From JBGSYJ01 sp041748075 (lineage in GTDB: Bacteria > Acidobacteriota > Thermoanaerobaculia > Gp7-AA8): DNA of 42,249 nt. The DNA is taken from assembly GCA_041748075.1 (NCBI GenBank), contig JBGTDX010000167.1, positions 1 through 42,249 of the forward strand, read 5' to 3'. The stretch's first letter is position 1; the number at the start of each line of letters is the position of its first letter. This document shows positions 6,428 through 15,074 of the stretch, piece after piece. Both the position numbers and the translations under genes were made by a program. The notes under the pieces are model-generated. The model saw nothing but the letters and a program-made list of their open reading frames with translations. It did not search any database and had not been told where the DNA came from.

Positions 6428-8837
6428 CGAGAAGGCACGTCGCGCTCTTTTCTTTGCCCGCTACGAAGCGTCGAAGCTCGGGTCCCGCGTCATCGAATCC
6501 GAGCACATTCTCCTCGGCGTCCTCCGCGAAGGGGAAGAGATCATCAAGGAGATATTCTCCCGCTTCAACATCAAGCCCGAACAGATCCGTCGTGAAGTCG
6601 AAGGCGACCGCCTCTTCGTGGACCGTATCTCCTCCTCGGCCGAGTTGCCGCTGTCCGACGAATCAAAGAAGATTCTCGCGTATGCGGCGCACGAGGCCGA
6701 GTCGATGCTGCATCAATACGTCGGGACCGAGCATCTGATGATCGGAATCCTTCGGGTCGAGTCCTCGACCGCTGCGAGGATCCTCACCGCCAAGGGTTTG
6801 AACGTCTATGGGGTTCGCGAGGAGACGATCTCGATTCTGAAAGAGAAGGAAGCGGACAAGCAGAAGAAAGAGCTGCCCTTCCTCGCCGAGTACGCGCGTG
6901 ACCTCACGCAGATGGCGCACCAGGCGCAGTTCGATCCGCTCATCGGACGGGAAAAGGAAGTCGAGCGGATCATTCAGATTCTCTCGAGGCGGACCAAGAA
7001 CAACCCGATTCTTCTCGGCGAGCCCGGAGTTGGAAAGACGGCGATCGTCGAAGGACTCGCCCAGCGCATCGTCGACGGAAACGTGCCGCTCTTCATCGCC
7101 AACAAGCGCATTCTTTCGCTCGATCTGTCTCTCATCGTCGCCGGCACCAAGTACCGCGGCCAGTTCGAAGAGCGGCTCAAGGGAATCATCAAGGAGCTCA
7201 AGGAGAACACCGAGATCATCATTTTCATCGATGAGATCCATTCTCTGATCGGTGCCGGATCGGCCGAGGGCTCGCTCGATGCCGCGAACATTCTCAAACC
7301 GGCGCTCTCGCGCGGCGAGATCTCGTGCATCGGTGCAACGACGATTCGCGAATACCGCCGCTACATCGAGAAAGATCGCTCGCTGCTGCGTCGCTTTCAG
7401 GCGATCAACGTCGCGCCTCCCAGCGAAGACGAGACCCTTCAGATTCTCGAGGGTGTCAAGGAGCGCTACGAAACGTTTCACAAGGTGAAGTACTCCGATC
7501 AGGCGATCCGTTCGGCGGTCTACCAGTCGAACCGCTACATCACCGACCGATTCTTTCCCGACAAGGCGATCGACATCCTCGACGAAGCGGGCGCAAAGGT
7601 GAAGCTGCGACGCGTGGCCGATACGCAGAATCTACGGCGCCTGGAGTCCGAGATCCGTGGCGTGGTCAAAGAGATGAAGAAAGCCATCTCGGACAAGGAT
7701 TTCGAGAAGGCCGTGTTTCTACGTGAGCGGGAAATCGAGCTCAAGGAAGAAGTTGAGCGGTTCAAGCAGGAGCGCGAAGATACCGGCGAAGAGCTGATGG
7801 AAGTCAGCAAGAAGGACGTCGAGGAGATCATCTCGTCCTGGACGGACATTCCCGTCACTTCCATCGAAGCCGACGAAGCGGCCAAGCTCATCGGGATGGA
7901 AGAGATCCTCATGCGCCGGATCGTGGGACAGGACAAGTCCATCAAAGCGATCTCGCGCGCGATTCGCCGCTCGCGGCTGGGTGTCGCGTCTCCGAACCGT
8001 CCGATGGGCTCGTTCATCTTTCTCGGTTCATCCGGTGTCGGAAAAACGGAAGTGGCCCGCAGGCTCGCGGAGTTTCTCTTCGGGTCCAATCGTCACCTGA
8101 TCCGTTTCGACATGTCCGAGTACATGGAGAAGCACTCGGTATCGAAGCTGATCGGCTCGCCTCCTGGCTACGTCGGTCACGAGGAAGGTGGGCAACTGAC
8201 CGAGCGGGTACGGCGCAATCCGTACTCGGTGGTTCTTCTCGATGAAATCGAGAAGGCACATCCCGACATCGCGAACATTCTGCTGCAGATTCTCGAAGAT
8301 GGTCTGCTGACCGATTCGCTCGGAAATCAGGTCGACTTCCGCAACACGCTGATCATCATGACCTCGAACCTCGGCACCCGGCTGCTCGCCACCAAGGGTA
8401 CGCTTGGCTTCCGCGAGCAGACCTCGGAAGCGGACCAGAAAAGCGTCGAGCAGCTGATCCATCAGGAGCTCAAGCGGGAGTTCTCTCCGGAGTTCATCAA
8501 CCGCATCGACGACATCATCATCTTCAATGTGCTGTCCAACAACGAGCTGCAGCAGATCTGCCGGCTGCTCGTCGACGACGTCAACCAGGCGCTCGTGCAT
8601 AAAGGCATTCAGATCTCGATCGATGACGCCGTCGTCCAGTGGCTGCTCGACAAGGCAGCCTCCGAATCAAATTCGGGTGCGAGGCCGCTGCGCCGTGCCA
8701 TCCAGCGCTATATCGAGGACGAGCTCTCGGAGTACATGATCCGCAACAAGGAAAACACCACCGAGAGAATCGAGTTCACCGTCCAGGACGGCGAGGTAGT
8801 GCTGGTCAATCCGAACGTCGACATGATCACCAACTGA
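6411..8837 (+). CDS. clpC: ATP-dependent Clp protease ATP-binding subunit ClpC
   Basis: This 808-aa Hsp100 unfoldase feeds substrates to ClpP. The N-domain has two repeats (residues 1-145, MFEKYNEKARRALFFARYEA then a second SEHILLGVL/TEHLMIGIL-type repeat). AAA-1 has Walker A GEPGVGKTAI (about 203) and Walker B IIFIDEIHSLIGAG (about 268). A UVR motif (DKDFEKAVFLREREI, about 422-440) sits in the middle region and distinguishes ClpC from ClpB and ClpA. AAA-2 has Walker A GSSGVGKTEV (about 539) and Walker B VVLLDEIEKAHPDI (about 608). A GTLGFREQ segment (about 663) is the ClpP-docking LGF loop. The C-terminus carries the D2-small domain (SGARPLRRAIQRYIEDELSE). The start overlaps lolD. No McsA/McsB or CtsR gene is nearby. 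Confidence 0.96.
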   Translation: MFEKYNEKARRALFFARYEASKLGSRVIESEHILLGVLREGEEIIKEIFSRFNIKPEQIRREVEGDRLFVDRISSSAELPLSDESKKILAYAAHEAESMLHQYVGTEHLMIGILRVESSTAARILTAKGLNVYGVREETISILKEKEADKQKKELPFLAEYARDLTQMAHQAQFDPLIGREKEVERIIQILSRRTKNNPILLGEPGVGKTAIVEGLAQRIVDGNVPLFIANKRILSLDLSLIVAGTKYRGQFEERLKGIIKELKENTEIIIFIDEIHSLIGAGSAEGSLDAANILKPALSRGEISCIGATTIREYRRYIEKDRSLLRRFQAINVAPPSEDETLQILEGVKERYETFHKVKYSDQAIRSAVYQSNRYITDRFFPDKAIDILDEAGAKVKLRRVADTQNLRRLESEIRGVVKEMKKAISDKDFEKAVFLREREIELKEEVERFKQEREDTGEELMEVSKKDVEEIISSWTDIPVTSIEADEAAKLIGMEEILMRRIVGQDKSIKAISRAIRRSRLGVASPNRPMGSFIFLGSSGVGKTEVARRLAEFLFGSNRHLIRFDMSEYMEKHSVSKLIGSPPGYVGHEEGGQLTERVRRNPYSVVLLDEIEKAHPDIANILLQILEDGLLTDSLGNQVDFRNTLIIMTSNLGTRLLATKGTLGFREQTSEADQKSVEQLIHQELKREFSPEFINRIDDIIIFNVLSNNELQQICRLLVDDVNQALVHKGIQISIDDAVVQWLLDKAASESNSGARPLRRAIQRYIEDELSEYMIRNKENTTERIEFTVQDGEVVLVNPNVDMITN

Positions 8838-8867
8838 TCGGTCGGCGGCCTGCAGACCTTCCCTACG

Positions 8868-8957
8868 TGTCATCCTGAGAGGCTGTGACTTCATTGGACA
8901 GGAGTGTCACCTCGTTTGATTTTTTCAGAGTCTCTGAGCGCAGCGAAGGATGACACC
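8868..8957. repeat. Degenerate GTCATCCTGAG-family palindrome
   Basis: The left head TGTCATCCTGAGAGGCTGTGA (8868-8888) and the right part CTGAGCGCAGCGAAGGATGACAC share the family head in opposite orientation, but the tails differ. This looks like two element halves joined or a decayed palindrome between clpC and the beta-lactamase-like gene. The left tail recurs inverted at 17595-17627. Confidence 0.7.
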
Positions 8958-8990
8958 AGCTACGCTGCGGTGCGAGGTTCGCCTCTCGGT

Positions 8991-8996
8991 TATCAT
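8991..8996 (+). promoter_or_regulatory. TATCAT -10-like element, probable leaderless start
   Basis: TATCAT ends 6 nt before the ATG at 9003. No Shine-Dalgarno lies in the gap and no clear -35 is seen. Confidence 0.4.
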
Positions 8997-9002
8997 CCCC
9001 GG

Positions 9003-9899
9003 ATGAATGTACGCTCGACTCTCATCATGGTTGTCGCTTCGGTGCTCATCATGAGTTGCCAAACGGTTCCTCCGGAGCCCACGCTCGACGAGCGCATTGA
9101 CGCGATCATCGCCACAGCGGGCAGTGACGCCACAGTGGGCGTCGCCTATCTCGATACCGCGACGGGAGCGACGCTTTTTCGCAACGAGCGCGTTCTGTTT
9201 CACGCGGCGAGCACGATGAAAGTTCCGGTGATGCTGGCGATCTTCGAGGCAATCGACCGTGGTGAGTTGCGGCTCGACCAGCCGATCCCGGTGAGAAACG
9301 ACTTCGTGAGCATTCTGGATGGCTCCCAGTACTCGATGCTCGCCGAGGAGGATTCGGATCCCGAGCTTTACGAGCTGACGGGCTCGGAGGCGCCCATCGA
9401 GAATCTCATGCGTCGGATGATTGTCAGGAGCTCGAACCTCGCGACGAATCTTCTGATCGAACGAGTGGGAGCGGATCGTGTGATGACCCTGATGCGCTCG
9501 CTCGGCGCCGGCGACAGCCGGATCCTGCGCGGTGTTCAGGACATCCGGGCTTATGAAGCCGGTATGAACAACATGGTCACAGCGCACGACCTGATGCTGG
9601 TCCTTCGGAGCCTCGAGGCCCGGAATGCCGTTTCCAGCTCTGCCAGTGGACGGATGCTGGAGATTCTCCACGCCCAGGAGTTCAACGAAGGGATCCCGGC
9701 CGGTGTGCCTGAAGGGGTGCGGGTTGCCCACAAGACCGGGAGCATCACCGCGCACTACCACGACGCCGGCATCGTCTATCCCCCAGAGGGGGAGCCGTAC
9801 ATCCTGGTCGTGCTGACGCGAAACGTCCAGGAGGACGGTGCCGAGCAGGTGGTTGCAGGGATTTCGCGAGCGGTCTGGCAGTCGCGATGCCCGGCATGA
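9003..9899 (+). CDS. Class A beta-lactamase-like serine hydrolase, predicted lipoprotein
   Basis: This 298-aa protein has a lipoprotein-type signal ending VLIMSC (Cys at about 19), so it is probably anchored in a membrane facing the periplasm. Class A motifs are complete: S70-T-M-K73 in HAASTMKVPVM, an SSN (143-145) at the SDN position, E185-A-G-M-N189 matching the omega-loop E-x-x-L-N, and K244-T-G. All the residues needed for acylation and deacylation are therefore present. The family includes true beta-lactamases and related penicillin-interacting hydrolases; activity on antibiotics is not proved. I chose the ATG at 9003 because it directly precedes the signal peptide; upstream in-frame starts would translate the palindromic repeat. 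Confidence 0.85.
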   Translation: MNVRSTLIMVVASVLIMSCQTVPPEPTLDERIDAIIATAGSDATVGVAYLDTATGATLFRNERVLFHAASTMKVPVMLAIFEAIDRGELRLDQPIPVRNDFVSILDGSQYSMLAEEDSDPELYELTGSEAPIENLMRRMIVRSSNLATNLLIERVGADRVMTLMRSLGAGDSRILRGVQDIRAYEAGMNNMVTAHDLMLVLRSLEARNAVSSSASGRMLEILHAQEFNEGIPAGVPEGVRVAHKTGSITAHYHDAGIVYPPEGEPYILVVLTRNVQEDGAEQVVAGISRAVWQSRCPA

Positions 9900-10173
9900 C
9901 AGAACTGAAAACTTCCGCCAGTCCCGAGAATCCGGCCGCTCAGGAGAGGGTAAAGTATGGAGCCGGAAGCCGATATCGCGGTTTCGGTGCATTTCGAAGG
10001 AATAACCCCTTCCGGCAATGCTTTTCTCATTCGAAGATAGTTGAACGCGGCTGCAACGCCCGAAGGGCGCGCAGTCCTGCTAGAATGCGCGGCCGCCCCC
10101 CGAAAGTTCTGTTCAATTGCGTGACGTTTTCGGAACTCGAGCGTCATAGCGGAAGGCATCCATTTATCGATCT

Positions 10174-12573
10174 ATGACGACTCGGCTAAAACTCCTGCTT
10201 CTGGTTGCAGCGCTGCTGATCCCTCTTCCCCTGCTGGCCCAGAGCCCGGCCGGGCCTCTGGTGGGCCAGCCCATCGAACGGTTCGAGGTCGAGGGCAACT
10301 CTTCCGTGGCCAGCGACACGATCCGCGTCTACCTCGGAGTGCATCCGGGGGAGCCGTATGATCCAACCACGATCCGGACGAATTTCCCCAATCTATGGCA
10401 GACGGGACTATTCGACGACATTCGGGTCGAGGCGGAGCAGGGGCAGGCGGGAGTCGTCCTCAAGGCGATCGTGGTCGAACGTCCACGGATCGGCGCGGTT
10501 GAGTACCGTGGAAACAAGGCGCTGAATGCGACAAAGATCGAGGAAGCTCTCACGCGTGCGCGAATCGATCTTCACGTCGGCAACACGATTGAGCAGACGC
10601 TGGTGCGCCGCGCCGCCGAGGCGATCCGGACTGGTTACGCGGAGGGTGGGTTCGAGGGAGTCACGGTCGAGCCGCTCGTCGAGCAGATGGCCAACCCTGT
10701 CGAGCGACGCATCGTCTTCCAGATCAGTGAAGGCATTAAGGCCCGCGTTGCCGGAATTCAGTTCACCGGCAACGATGAGTTCTCGGATCGTCGTCTGCGA
10801 TCCCGAATGAAGGATGTAAAGAAACACAACCTCTACACATGGGTGCGCAAACGAAACGTATATACGCCATCGAAGCTCGACGACGACCTCGAGAAGGTTC
10901 GGAACTTCTATCAGGACCACGGCTACAAGGACGTCACGTTCGGCGATCCGGTCATCGAGACGGTCGGAAGGCGCAAGCCGCGTGTGCGCATCACCATCCC
11001 GGTGACCGAGGGCGATGTGCACACCTTCGGCAACGTCACGGTGGCGGGAAACACTCTGTTCACCGAAGAGCAGATCACGGGCAACTGGCCGCTGCAGGAG
11101 GGCGAAACGCTCCGCAGGCAGCCGATTCAGAACCGGGTCGATCTGTTCAATGAGCTTTACCAGCGGCGCGGATACATTTACGCGTATCTGAATCCCGAGT
11201 ACCGGGAGAGGGAAGACAACGTAGTAGACGTTCACCTCCAGGTCTATGAAGGCGAGCAGTTCAAGCTGGGCAGGCTCGAATTCGAAGGCAACATGTCCAC
11301 GAAAGACAAGGTTCTGCGTCGCGAGATCTTCATCGAAGAAGGCGACATCATGGACATGGAGACTTTCAAGAGCAGCATCTACAAGCTCGGCCAGCTCGGT
11401 TACTTCAAGGTCACACAGAATCCCGACTTCAAAGTGAACCCCGACAGCAAGACCGTAGACGTGACGATCAAGGGTCAGGAAGAGGGCAAGAACGAACTGC
11501 AGTTCGGAGGTGGCTATAACGAGCGGTCCGGTTTCTTCGGGCAGTTCCAGTTCGCCACGCGCAACTTCCTGGGTGAAGGTGAGAGCCTGGGAGTGAACTT
11601 CCAGCTCGGACGGAACGCGAACCTCTTCAGTGTGTCGTATGCGGATCCCTGGTTCCGCGACAAGCCGCAGAGCTTCGGGATCTCGATCTACAACAGCCGC
11701 ACCGATTTCCCCGCAACGACAGGCGGCTTTCAGTCGGATCGAACGGGAGGAAACATCGCATACGGCTTCCGGCTCGATCGATTCGAGAGCATTTCCTTCC
11801 TTTACGGATTCGAAGATCGCCAGGATCACCTGGAGATTGCAGCCCTTCCCGACCCGAACGGCAACGTGCCGTTGCCCAGGATCCAGGACATCGACTTCAC
11901 CACTTCGGCACTCGCTCCGACGTACCGGTATGACTCGCGCGACAATCCGTTCGATACCACGCGCGGCACGCGGGGCACGCTAGCCCTGTCGTATGTGGGT
12001 GGACCTCTCGGCGGCACCATCAACATCTTCAAGCCCGTGCTCAACTTTTCCAACTTCCGCCGTATCAGTCCAAAGAGCACGTTCAGCTTCAATGTCGAGG
12101 CCGGTCAGATCTTTCCACAGGAAGAGGATGGTTGCGTTCATCGGTTTTCCGAACTCGATGGCCGGGATGACAATCCGGATAACGATGTGCTCTGCGTACC
12201 GCAGTCGGAAAGGTTTTATGTCGGCGGCTATCAGTCGGTACGCGGGTTCCGTGCATTCAGCCTGGGCCCGGAGGAGGATATCAACGGGCGGTCGACCGTC
12301 GTCGGCGGATACAAGTACAACGTGTTCAATCTCGAGTACATCTACAAGGTCAATGACCCGCTGCGACTGGTTCTCTTCGGAGACGCAGGAAACGCGTACG
12401 GATACCGGCAGAAATGGGACGTAACCGATCTGCGGTACTCACTCGGGGTCGAGCTGCGGATGTATCTGCCGGTCTTTCAGTTTCCCCTCCGGTTCATCTA
12501 TGCGTTCAACCCCGACGAGCGAGTAGGTGACGACTTCGAGACGTTCTCGTTTTCCATCGGGAATACGTTCTAG
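10174..12573 (+). CDS. bamA: Outer-membrane protein assembly factor BamA
   Basis: This 799-aa Omp85 protein inserts beta-barrel proteins into the outer membrane. A signal peptide (residues 1-22, ending PLLAQ) is followed by five POTRA repeats, with openings IERFEVEGNSSV, IGAVEYRGNKAL, VAGIQFTGNDEF, FGNVTVAGNTLF and LGRLEFEGNMST, to about residue 430. The rest is a 16-strand-type barrel with the conserved SVRGF motif (about residue 690) and a C-terminal aromatic (SIGNTF), as expected for the barrel signal. It leads the bamA-ompH-lpxD-fabZ-lpxA envelope block, a gene order known from many Gram-negatives. The ribosome-binding site is weak. The 274-bp gap upstream holds no gene that I can support. 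Confidence 0.96.
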   Translation: MTTRLKLLLLVAALLIPLPLLAQSPAGPLVGQPIERFEVEGNSSVASDTIRVYLGVHPGEPYDPTTIRTNFPNLWQTGLFDDIRVEAEQGQAGVVLKAIVVERPRIGAVEYRGNKALNATKIEEALTRARIDLHVGNTIEQTLVRRAAEAIRTGYAEGGFEGVTVEPLVEQMANPVERRIVFQISEGIKARVAGIQFTGNDEFSDRRLRSRMKDVKKHNLYTWVRKRNVYTPSKLDDDLEKVRNFYQDHGYKDVTFGDPVIETVGRRKPRVRITIPVTEGDVHTFGNVTVAGNTLFTEEQITGNWPLQEGETLRRQPIQNRVDLFNELYQRRGYIYAYLNPEYREREDNVVDVHLQVYEGEQFKLGRLEFEGNMSTKDKVLRREIFIEEGDIMDMETFKSSIYKLGQLGYFKVTQNPDFKVNPDSKTVDVTIKGQEEGKNELQFGGGYNERSGFFGQFQFATRNFLGEGESLGVNFQLGRNANLFSVSYADPWFRDKPQSFGISIYNSRTDFPATTGGFQSDRTGGNIAYGFRLDRFESISFLYGFEDRQDHLEIAALPDPNGNVPLPRIQDIDFTTSALAPTYRYDSRDNPFDTTRGTRGTLALSYVGGPLGGTINIFKPVLNFSNFRRISPKSTFSFNVEAGQIFPQEEDGCVHRFSELDGRDDNPDNDVLCVPQSERFYVGGYQSVRGFRAFSLGPEEDINGRSTVVGGYKYNVFNLEYIYKVNDPLRLVLFGDAGNAYGYRQKWDVTDLRYSLGVELRMYLPVFQFPLRFIYAFNPDERVGDDFETFSFSIGNTF

Positions 12574-12653
12574 CCAACCGGGGATTAAAAGTTCAATAGA
12601 GGCATCCACTGTCGTCCCACAATTTTTCGCAGTCGTTCCAGAAGGAGATTCCC

Positions 12654-13187
12654 ATGAAGAAGTTCGCTCTAACAGCCGTTTCGCTGCTCGTCTCGGTATC
12701 CGTCTTCGCGCAGACGGCGCCCTCGAGAGTGGCAGTCATCGATGTCCGGAAAGTGCTTTCCGAATCCACCGCCGGAAAGGCGTCCTTCGACCGTCTGTCG
12801 AAGATGCAGACCGAGCGTGCGGCGCGAGCTCAGAAGATGAACGAAGAGCTGGCTGGGCTCGAGTCAGAGCTCAAGCAGAAGCAGATGTCGCTCAGCCAGG
12901 AAAGAATTGCCGAGCTGAACAAGCAGTTCAACGACAAGAGGGTTGCGCTGCAGCGGTACGCGCAGGATGCCGAACGGGAGCTGGGAGAGGCGCGGGACCG
13001 CGAGCTCGCCGGCCTGGAGAGACAGATTCTGCCGGTGATCAACGAGGTCGGCAAGGAGATGGGGTTTGCGCTCATTTTCAACAAGCTGGAGTCCGGACTC
13101 GTGTACGCGTCCGACGCCATCGACATCACGGACGTGGTGGTCAAGCGATTCAATGGTGCGGCTGCTGCCAAGGCCCCCGCGAAGTAA
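12654..13187 (+). CDS. skp: Periplasmic chaperone OmpH/Skp
   Basis: This 177-aa protein is a likely periplasmic holdase for outer-membrane proteins. A signal peptide (MKKFALTAVSLLVSVSVFAQ) is followed by the OmpH opening VAVIDVRKVLSES. A long helical hairpin spans about residues 45-120 with Lys/Glu/Gln-rich heptads (the Skp tentacles), and the end returns to a beta strand (ALIFNKLESGLVYASDAIDIT). AGAAGGAG lies just before the ATG. It is 80 bp after bamA and is closed by a terminator, consistent with a bamA-skp transcript. Confidence 0.9.
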   Translation: MKKFALTAVSLLVSVSVFAQTAPSRVAVIDVRKVLSESTAGKASFDRLSKMQTERAARAQKMNEELAGLESELKQKQMSLSQERIAELNKQFNDKRVALQRYAQDAERELGEARDRELAGLERQILPVINEVGKEMGFALIFNKLESGLVYASDAIDITDVVVKRFNGAAAAKAPAK

Positions 13188-13213
13188 AATCGATCTCCGG
13201 GAACTCCTGCGCC

Positions 13214-13246
13214 GAAAGCCTCCCGAAAGGGAGGTTTTTGCGTTTT
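13214..13246 (+). terminator. Rho-independent terminator after skp
   Basis: CCTCCC (13219-13224), loop GAAA and GGGAGG (13229-13234) form a tight stem, preceded by AAAG and followed by TTTTTGCGTTTT. It lies about 30 nt after the skp stop. It separates the bamA-skp unit from the lpx genes. Confidence 0.85.
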
Positions 13247-13532
13247 GAATGAGTGGTCGCATACGTGCACGAATCGGTCACTTGCAAAAAAACTTCTGAC
13301 CCTGGTGCCTGAAGATGTGGCTGCTTTGTGGCAGGGGCGGGGTGCCCCTCTCCCCGATCCGGAGGCGTCGCTGGATACTGGACTCGGTGGGTGCTCATGA
13401 GGAAATCAATGTCGCCTGCTTCCATCGGCAGTACCGCGCGAGATCGATCTTCTCAGAGCAGAGTCAAGTTGATTTTTCCAGATGTGACCCCAACTTCCGC
13501 CGCGGGAACGAGCGAATATTAACCGTCAGCTC
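13247..13532. other. Intergenic stretch without a recognisable gene
   Basis: Short open frames here have no recognisable family, signal or ribosome-binding site. Together with the decayed locus that follows, it makes up a roughly 780-bp gap between skp and lpxD. Confidence 0.5.
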
Positions 13533-13721
13533 GTGTCCCTACGGGAGCGGAAGTGCGCTGCAATGGCGACAGCGATCCGTCAGTCGCGGGAGGCATTCGG
13601 TCATGAACGATTCAATCAAATGCTCTATGGGGTTATCCCTCCCGGCAAAGGCGTAACGTTTACCGGTGATACTTCTCCCTACGTAGCGGCCGCCGTCTGG
13701 CGCGAGGAGAACTGTCAATGA
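13533..13721 (+). CDS. Small hypothetical protein or gene remnant
   Basis: This 62-aa frame (GTG start) has no known family. It reads as a basic helix (LRERKCAAMATAIRQSREAF) followed by a short segment ending VAAAVWREENCQ. Its stop overlaps the ATG of the next small frame as ATGA, the usual sign of translational coupling in an operon. That argues it was once, or still is, coding. The frame stays open to 13488, so the real start may lie slightly upstream. The next gene is broken, so this one may be decaying too. Confidence 0.35.
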   Translation: MSLRERKCAAMATAIRQSREAFGHERFNQMLYGVIPPGKGVTFTGDTSPYVAAAVWREENCQ

Positions 13722-13960
13722 GAAAGCGACTGGCACTCGCGTGGCTGCTATCCTTCTAATCGGTTCGGCCGCCGGTTTCGCTGAAGGTCCGTTCGCCATG
13801 GATGATGTCTCTTTCGTGGTTGAACAAGAGCACCCGTAGTTCCGCTCGAGGGCACGCGCGAGGGAATGCTGCTGCTCTCGAGCGACGGTGGTCAGTTCAG
13901 GCGAGGGCCATCGAGGTCAAACCGCTCCCCAGGCTCGACGTATCACGGGTGGAGATGTGA
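13718..13960 (+). pseudogene. Frameshifted remnant of a small secreted protein gene
   Basis: The ATG at 13718 begins MRKRLALA and then hits a stop at 13757. A one-base shift near 13741 continues it as VAAILLIGSAAGFAEGPF, which completes a convincing signal peptide and runs to a TAG at 13837. After another shift the frame reads VPLEGTREGMLLLSSDGG, and a further shift near 13900 gives ARAIEVKPLPRLDVSRVEM and a stop at 13958. The pieces read as one protein of about 80 residues broken in three places. Decay is more likely than sequencing error because there are several breaks, but assembly errors cannot be excluded. The protein family is unknown to me. Confidence 0.5.
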
Positions 13961-14008
13961 CAAAGACAACGCAACACTAGGGTGAATACCCGCGCTCGGA
14001 CGTGCGTG

Positions 14009-14014
14009 TACAAT
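14009..14014 (+). promoter_or_regulatory. TACAAT -10-like element of lpxD, probable leaderless start
   Basis: TACAAT ends 8 nt before the ATG at 14023, and no Shine-Dalgarno is present. This supports 14023 over a GTG at 14002, which would lie upstream of the hexamer. There is no clear -35. Confidence 0.45.
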
Positions 14015-14022
14015 GCGCCACG

Positions 14023-15072
14023 ATGCCGTCGGTTCGAATCTCAGAGATCCTCGATGCCGTGGGGGGGGCGTTTTCCGGAGATTCAGGCCTCGAGATCTGC
14101 GGCGTGCGCTCTCTGGCCGACGCCGGGTCTGGAGATCTCTCTTTCCTGTCGAACGCGAAGTACGAGCCCCTGCTCCGAAGCACGCTCGCCTCGGCGGTGC
14201 TCGTTTCGCGAGCTTTCAAGGGAGAGGCCGATCAGTCGCGCCTGATCCGCGTTGACGATCCTTACCTGGCGCTATCGATCGTCGTCTCGAAATGGTTCGT
14301 GCAGATCCCGGCCCCCCGCGGTATCTCTGCCCTCGCCGCTGTCTCTCCGTCGGCACGTCTGGGTGCCGAGGTAGGGATCGGTGCCTTTGCCTCCATTGGT
14401 GAGGACGTAATCATCGAAGATCAGGTGACGATTTACGAAGGGTCCGTCATCGGCGCCGACAGTGTCATCGGTCGAGGTACGACAATCTATCCGAACGTGA
14501 CGATCTATCACGGCACGAGAATCGGCGAACGCTGTGTCATCCATTCGGGCGTGGTGCTGGGTGCTGACGGCTATGGATTCGCAACCGCCGCAGGACGACA
14601 CAACAAGATTCCCCAGATCGGGATCGTGCGGATCGAAGACGATGTCGAGATCGGCGCCGGAACGACGGTCGATCGCGCCGCGCTCGGCGAGACGGTCATT
14701 GGCGAGGGCACGAAGATCGACAATCTGGTGCAGGTCGGTCACAACGTGAGGATCGGCAAGCACTGTCTCGTGGTTTCGCAGGTCGCGTTTGCGGGATCCG
14801 CCGAAGTGGGCGACTACTGTGTCTTCGGAGGTCAGTCCGGCGTGTCGGGTCACGTCCGCCTGGGCTCTCGCGTCATGGTGGCTGCTAAGGCAGCCGTCAT
14901 GAAAGACTGGGAAGGGCCCGTAACGCTCGCCGGCAATCCGGCGCGGCCCATCCGGGACAGGCTTCGGGCGGAAGCCCTGATCAAGCGCCTGCCGGCGTTG
15001 ATGAACAGGCTGCAGGAACTGGAATCGAAGTCCGCGCGCGAGACGGAAGATCCGGGCGTCAAGGAAAGGTAA
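14023..15072 (+). CDS. lpxD: UDP-3-O-acylglucosamine N-acyltransferase LpxD
   Basis: This 349-aa cytoplasmic enzyme adds the N-linked acyl chain to UDP-3-O-acylglucosamine, the third step of lipid A synthesis. The N-terminal uridine-binding domain (about residues 1-100) includes GVRSLADAGSGDLSFLSN. It is followed by a left-handed beta-helix of hexapeptide repeats (about 105-310). ADGYGFATA, HNKIPQIG and GAGTTVDRAALGETVIG are conserved LpxD blocks. The catalytic histidine is expected at H240 in QVGHNVRIG. The gene is first in lpxD-fabZ-lpxA-oxidoreductase, with only 2 bp to fabZ. Confidence 0.95.
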   Translation: MPSVRISEILDAVGGAFSGDSGLEICGVRSLADAGSGDLSFLSNAKYEPLLRSTLASAVLVSRAFKGEADQSRLIRVDDPYLALSIVVSKWFVQIPAPRGISALAAVSPSARLGAEVGIGAFASIGEDVIIEDQVTIYEGSVIGADSVIGRGTTIYPNVTIYHGTRIGERCVIHSGVVLGADGYGFATAAGRHNKIPQIGIVRIEDDVEIGAGTTVDRAALGETVIGEGTKIDNLVQVGHNVRIGKHCLVVSQVAFAGSAEVGDYCVFGGQSGVSGHVRLGSRVMVAAKAAVMKDWEGPVTLAGNPARPIRDRLRAEALIKRLPALMNRLQELESKSARETEDPGVKER

Positions 15073-15074
15073 TC

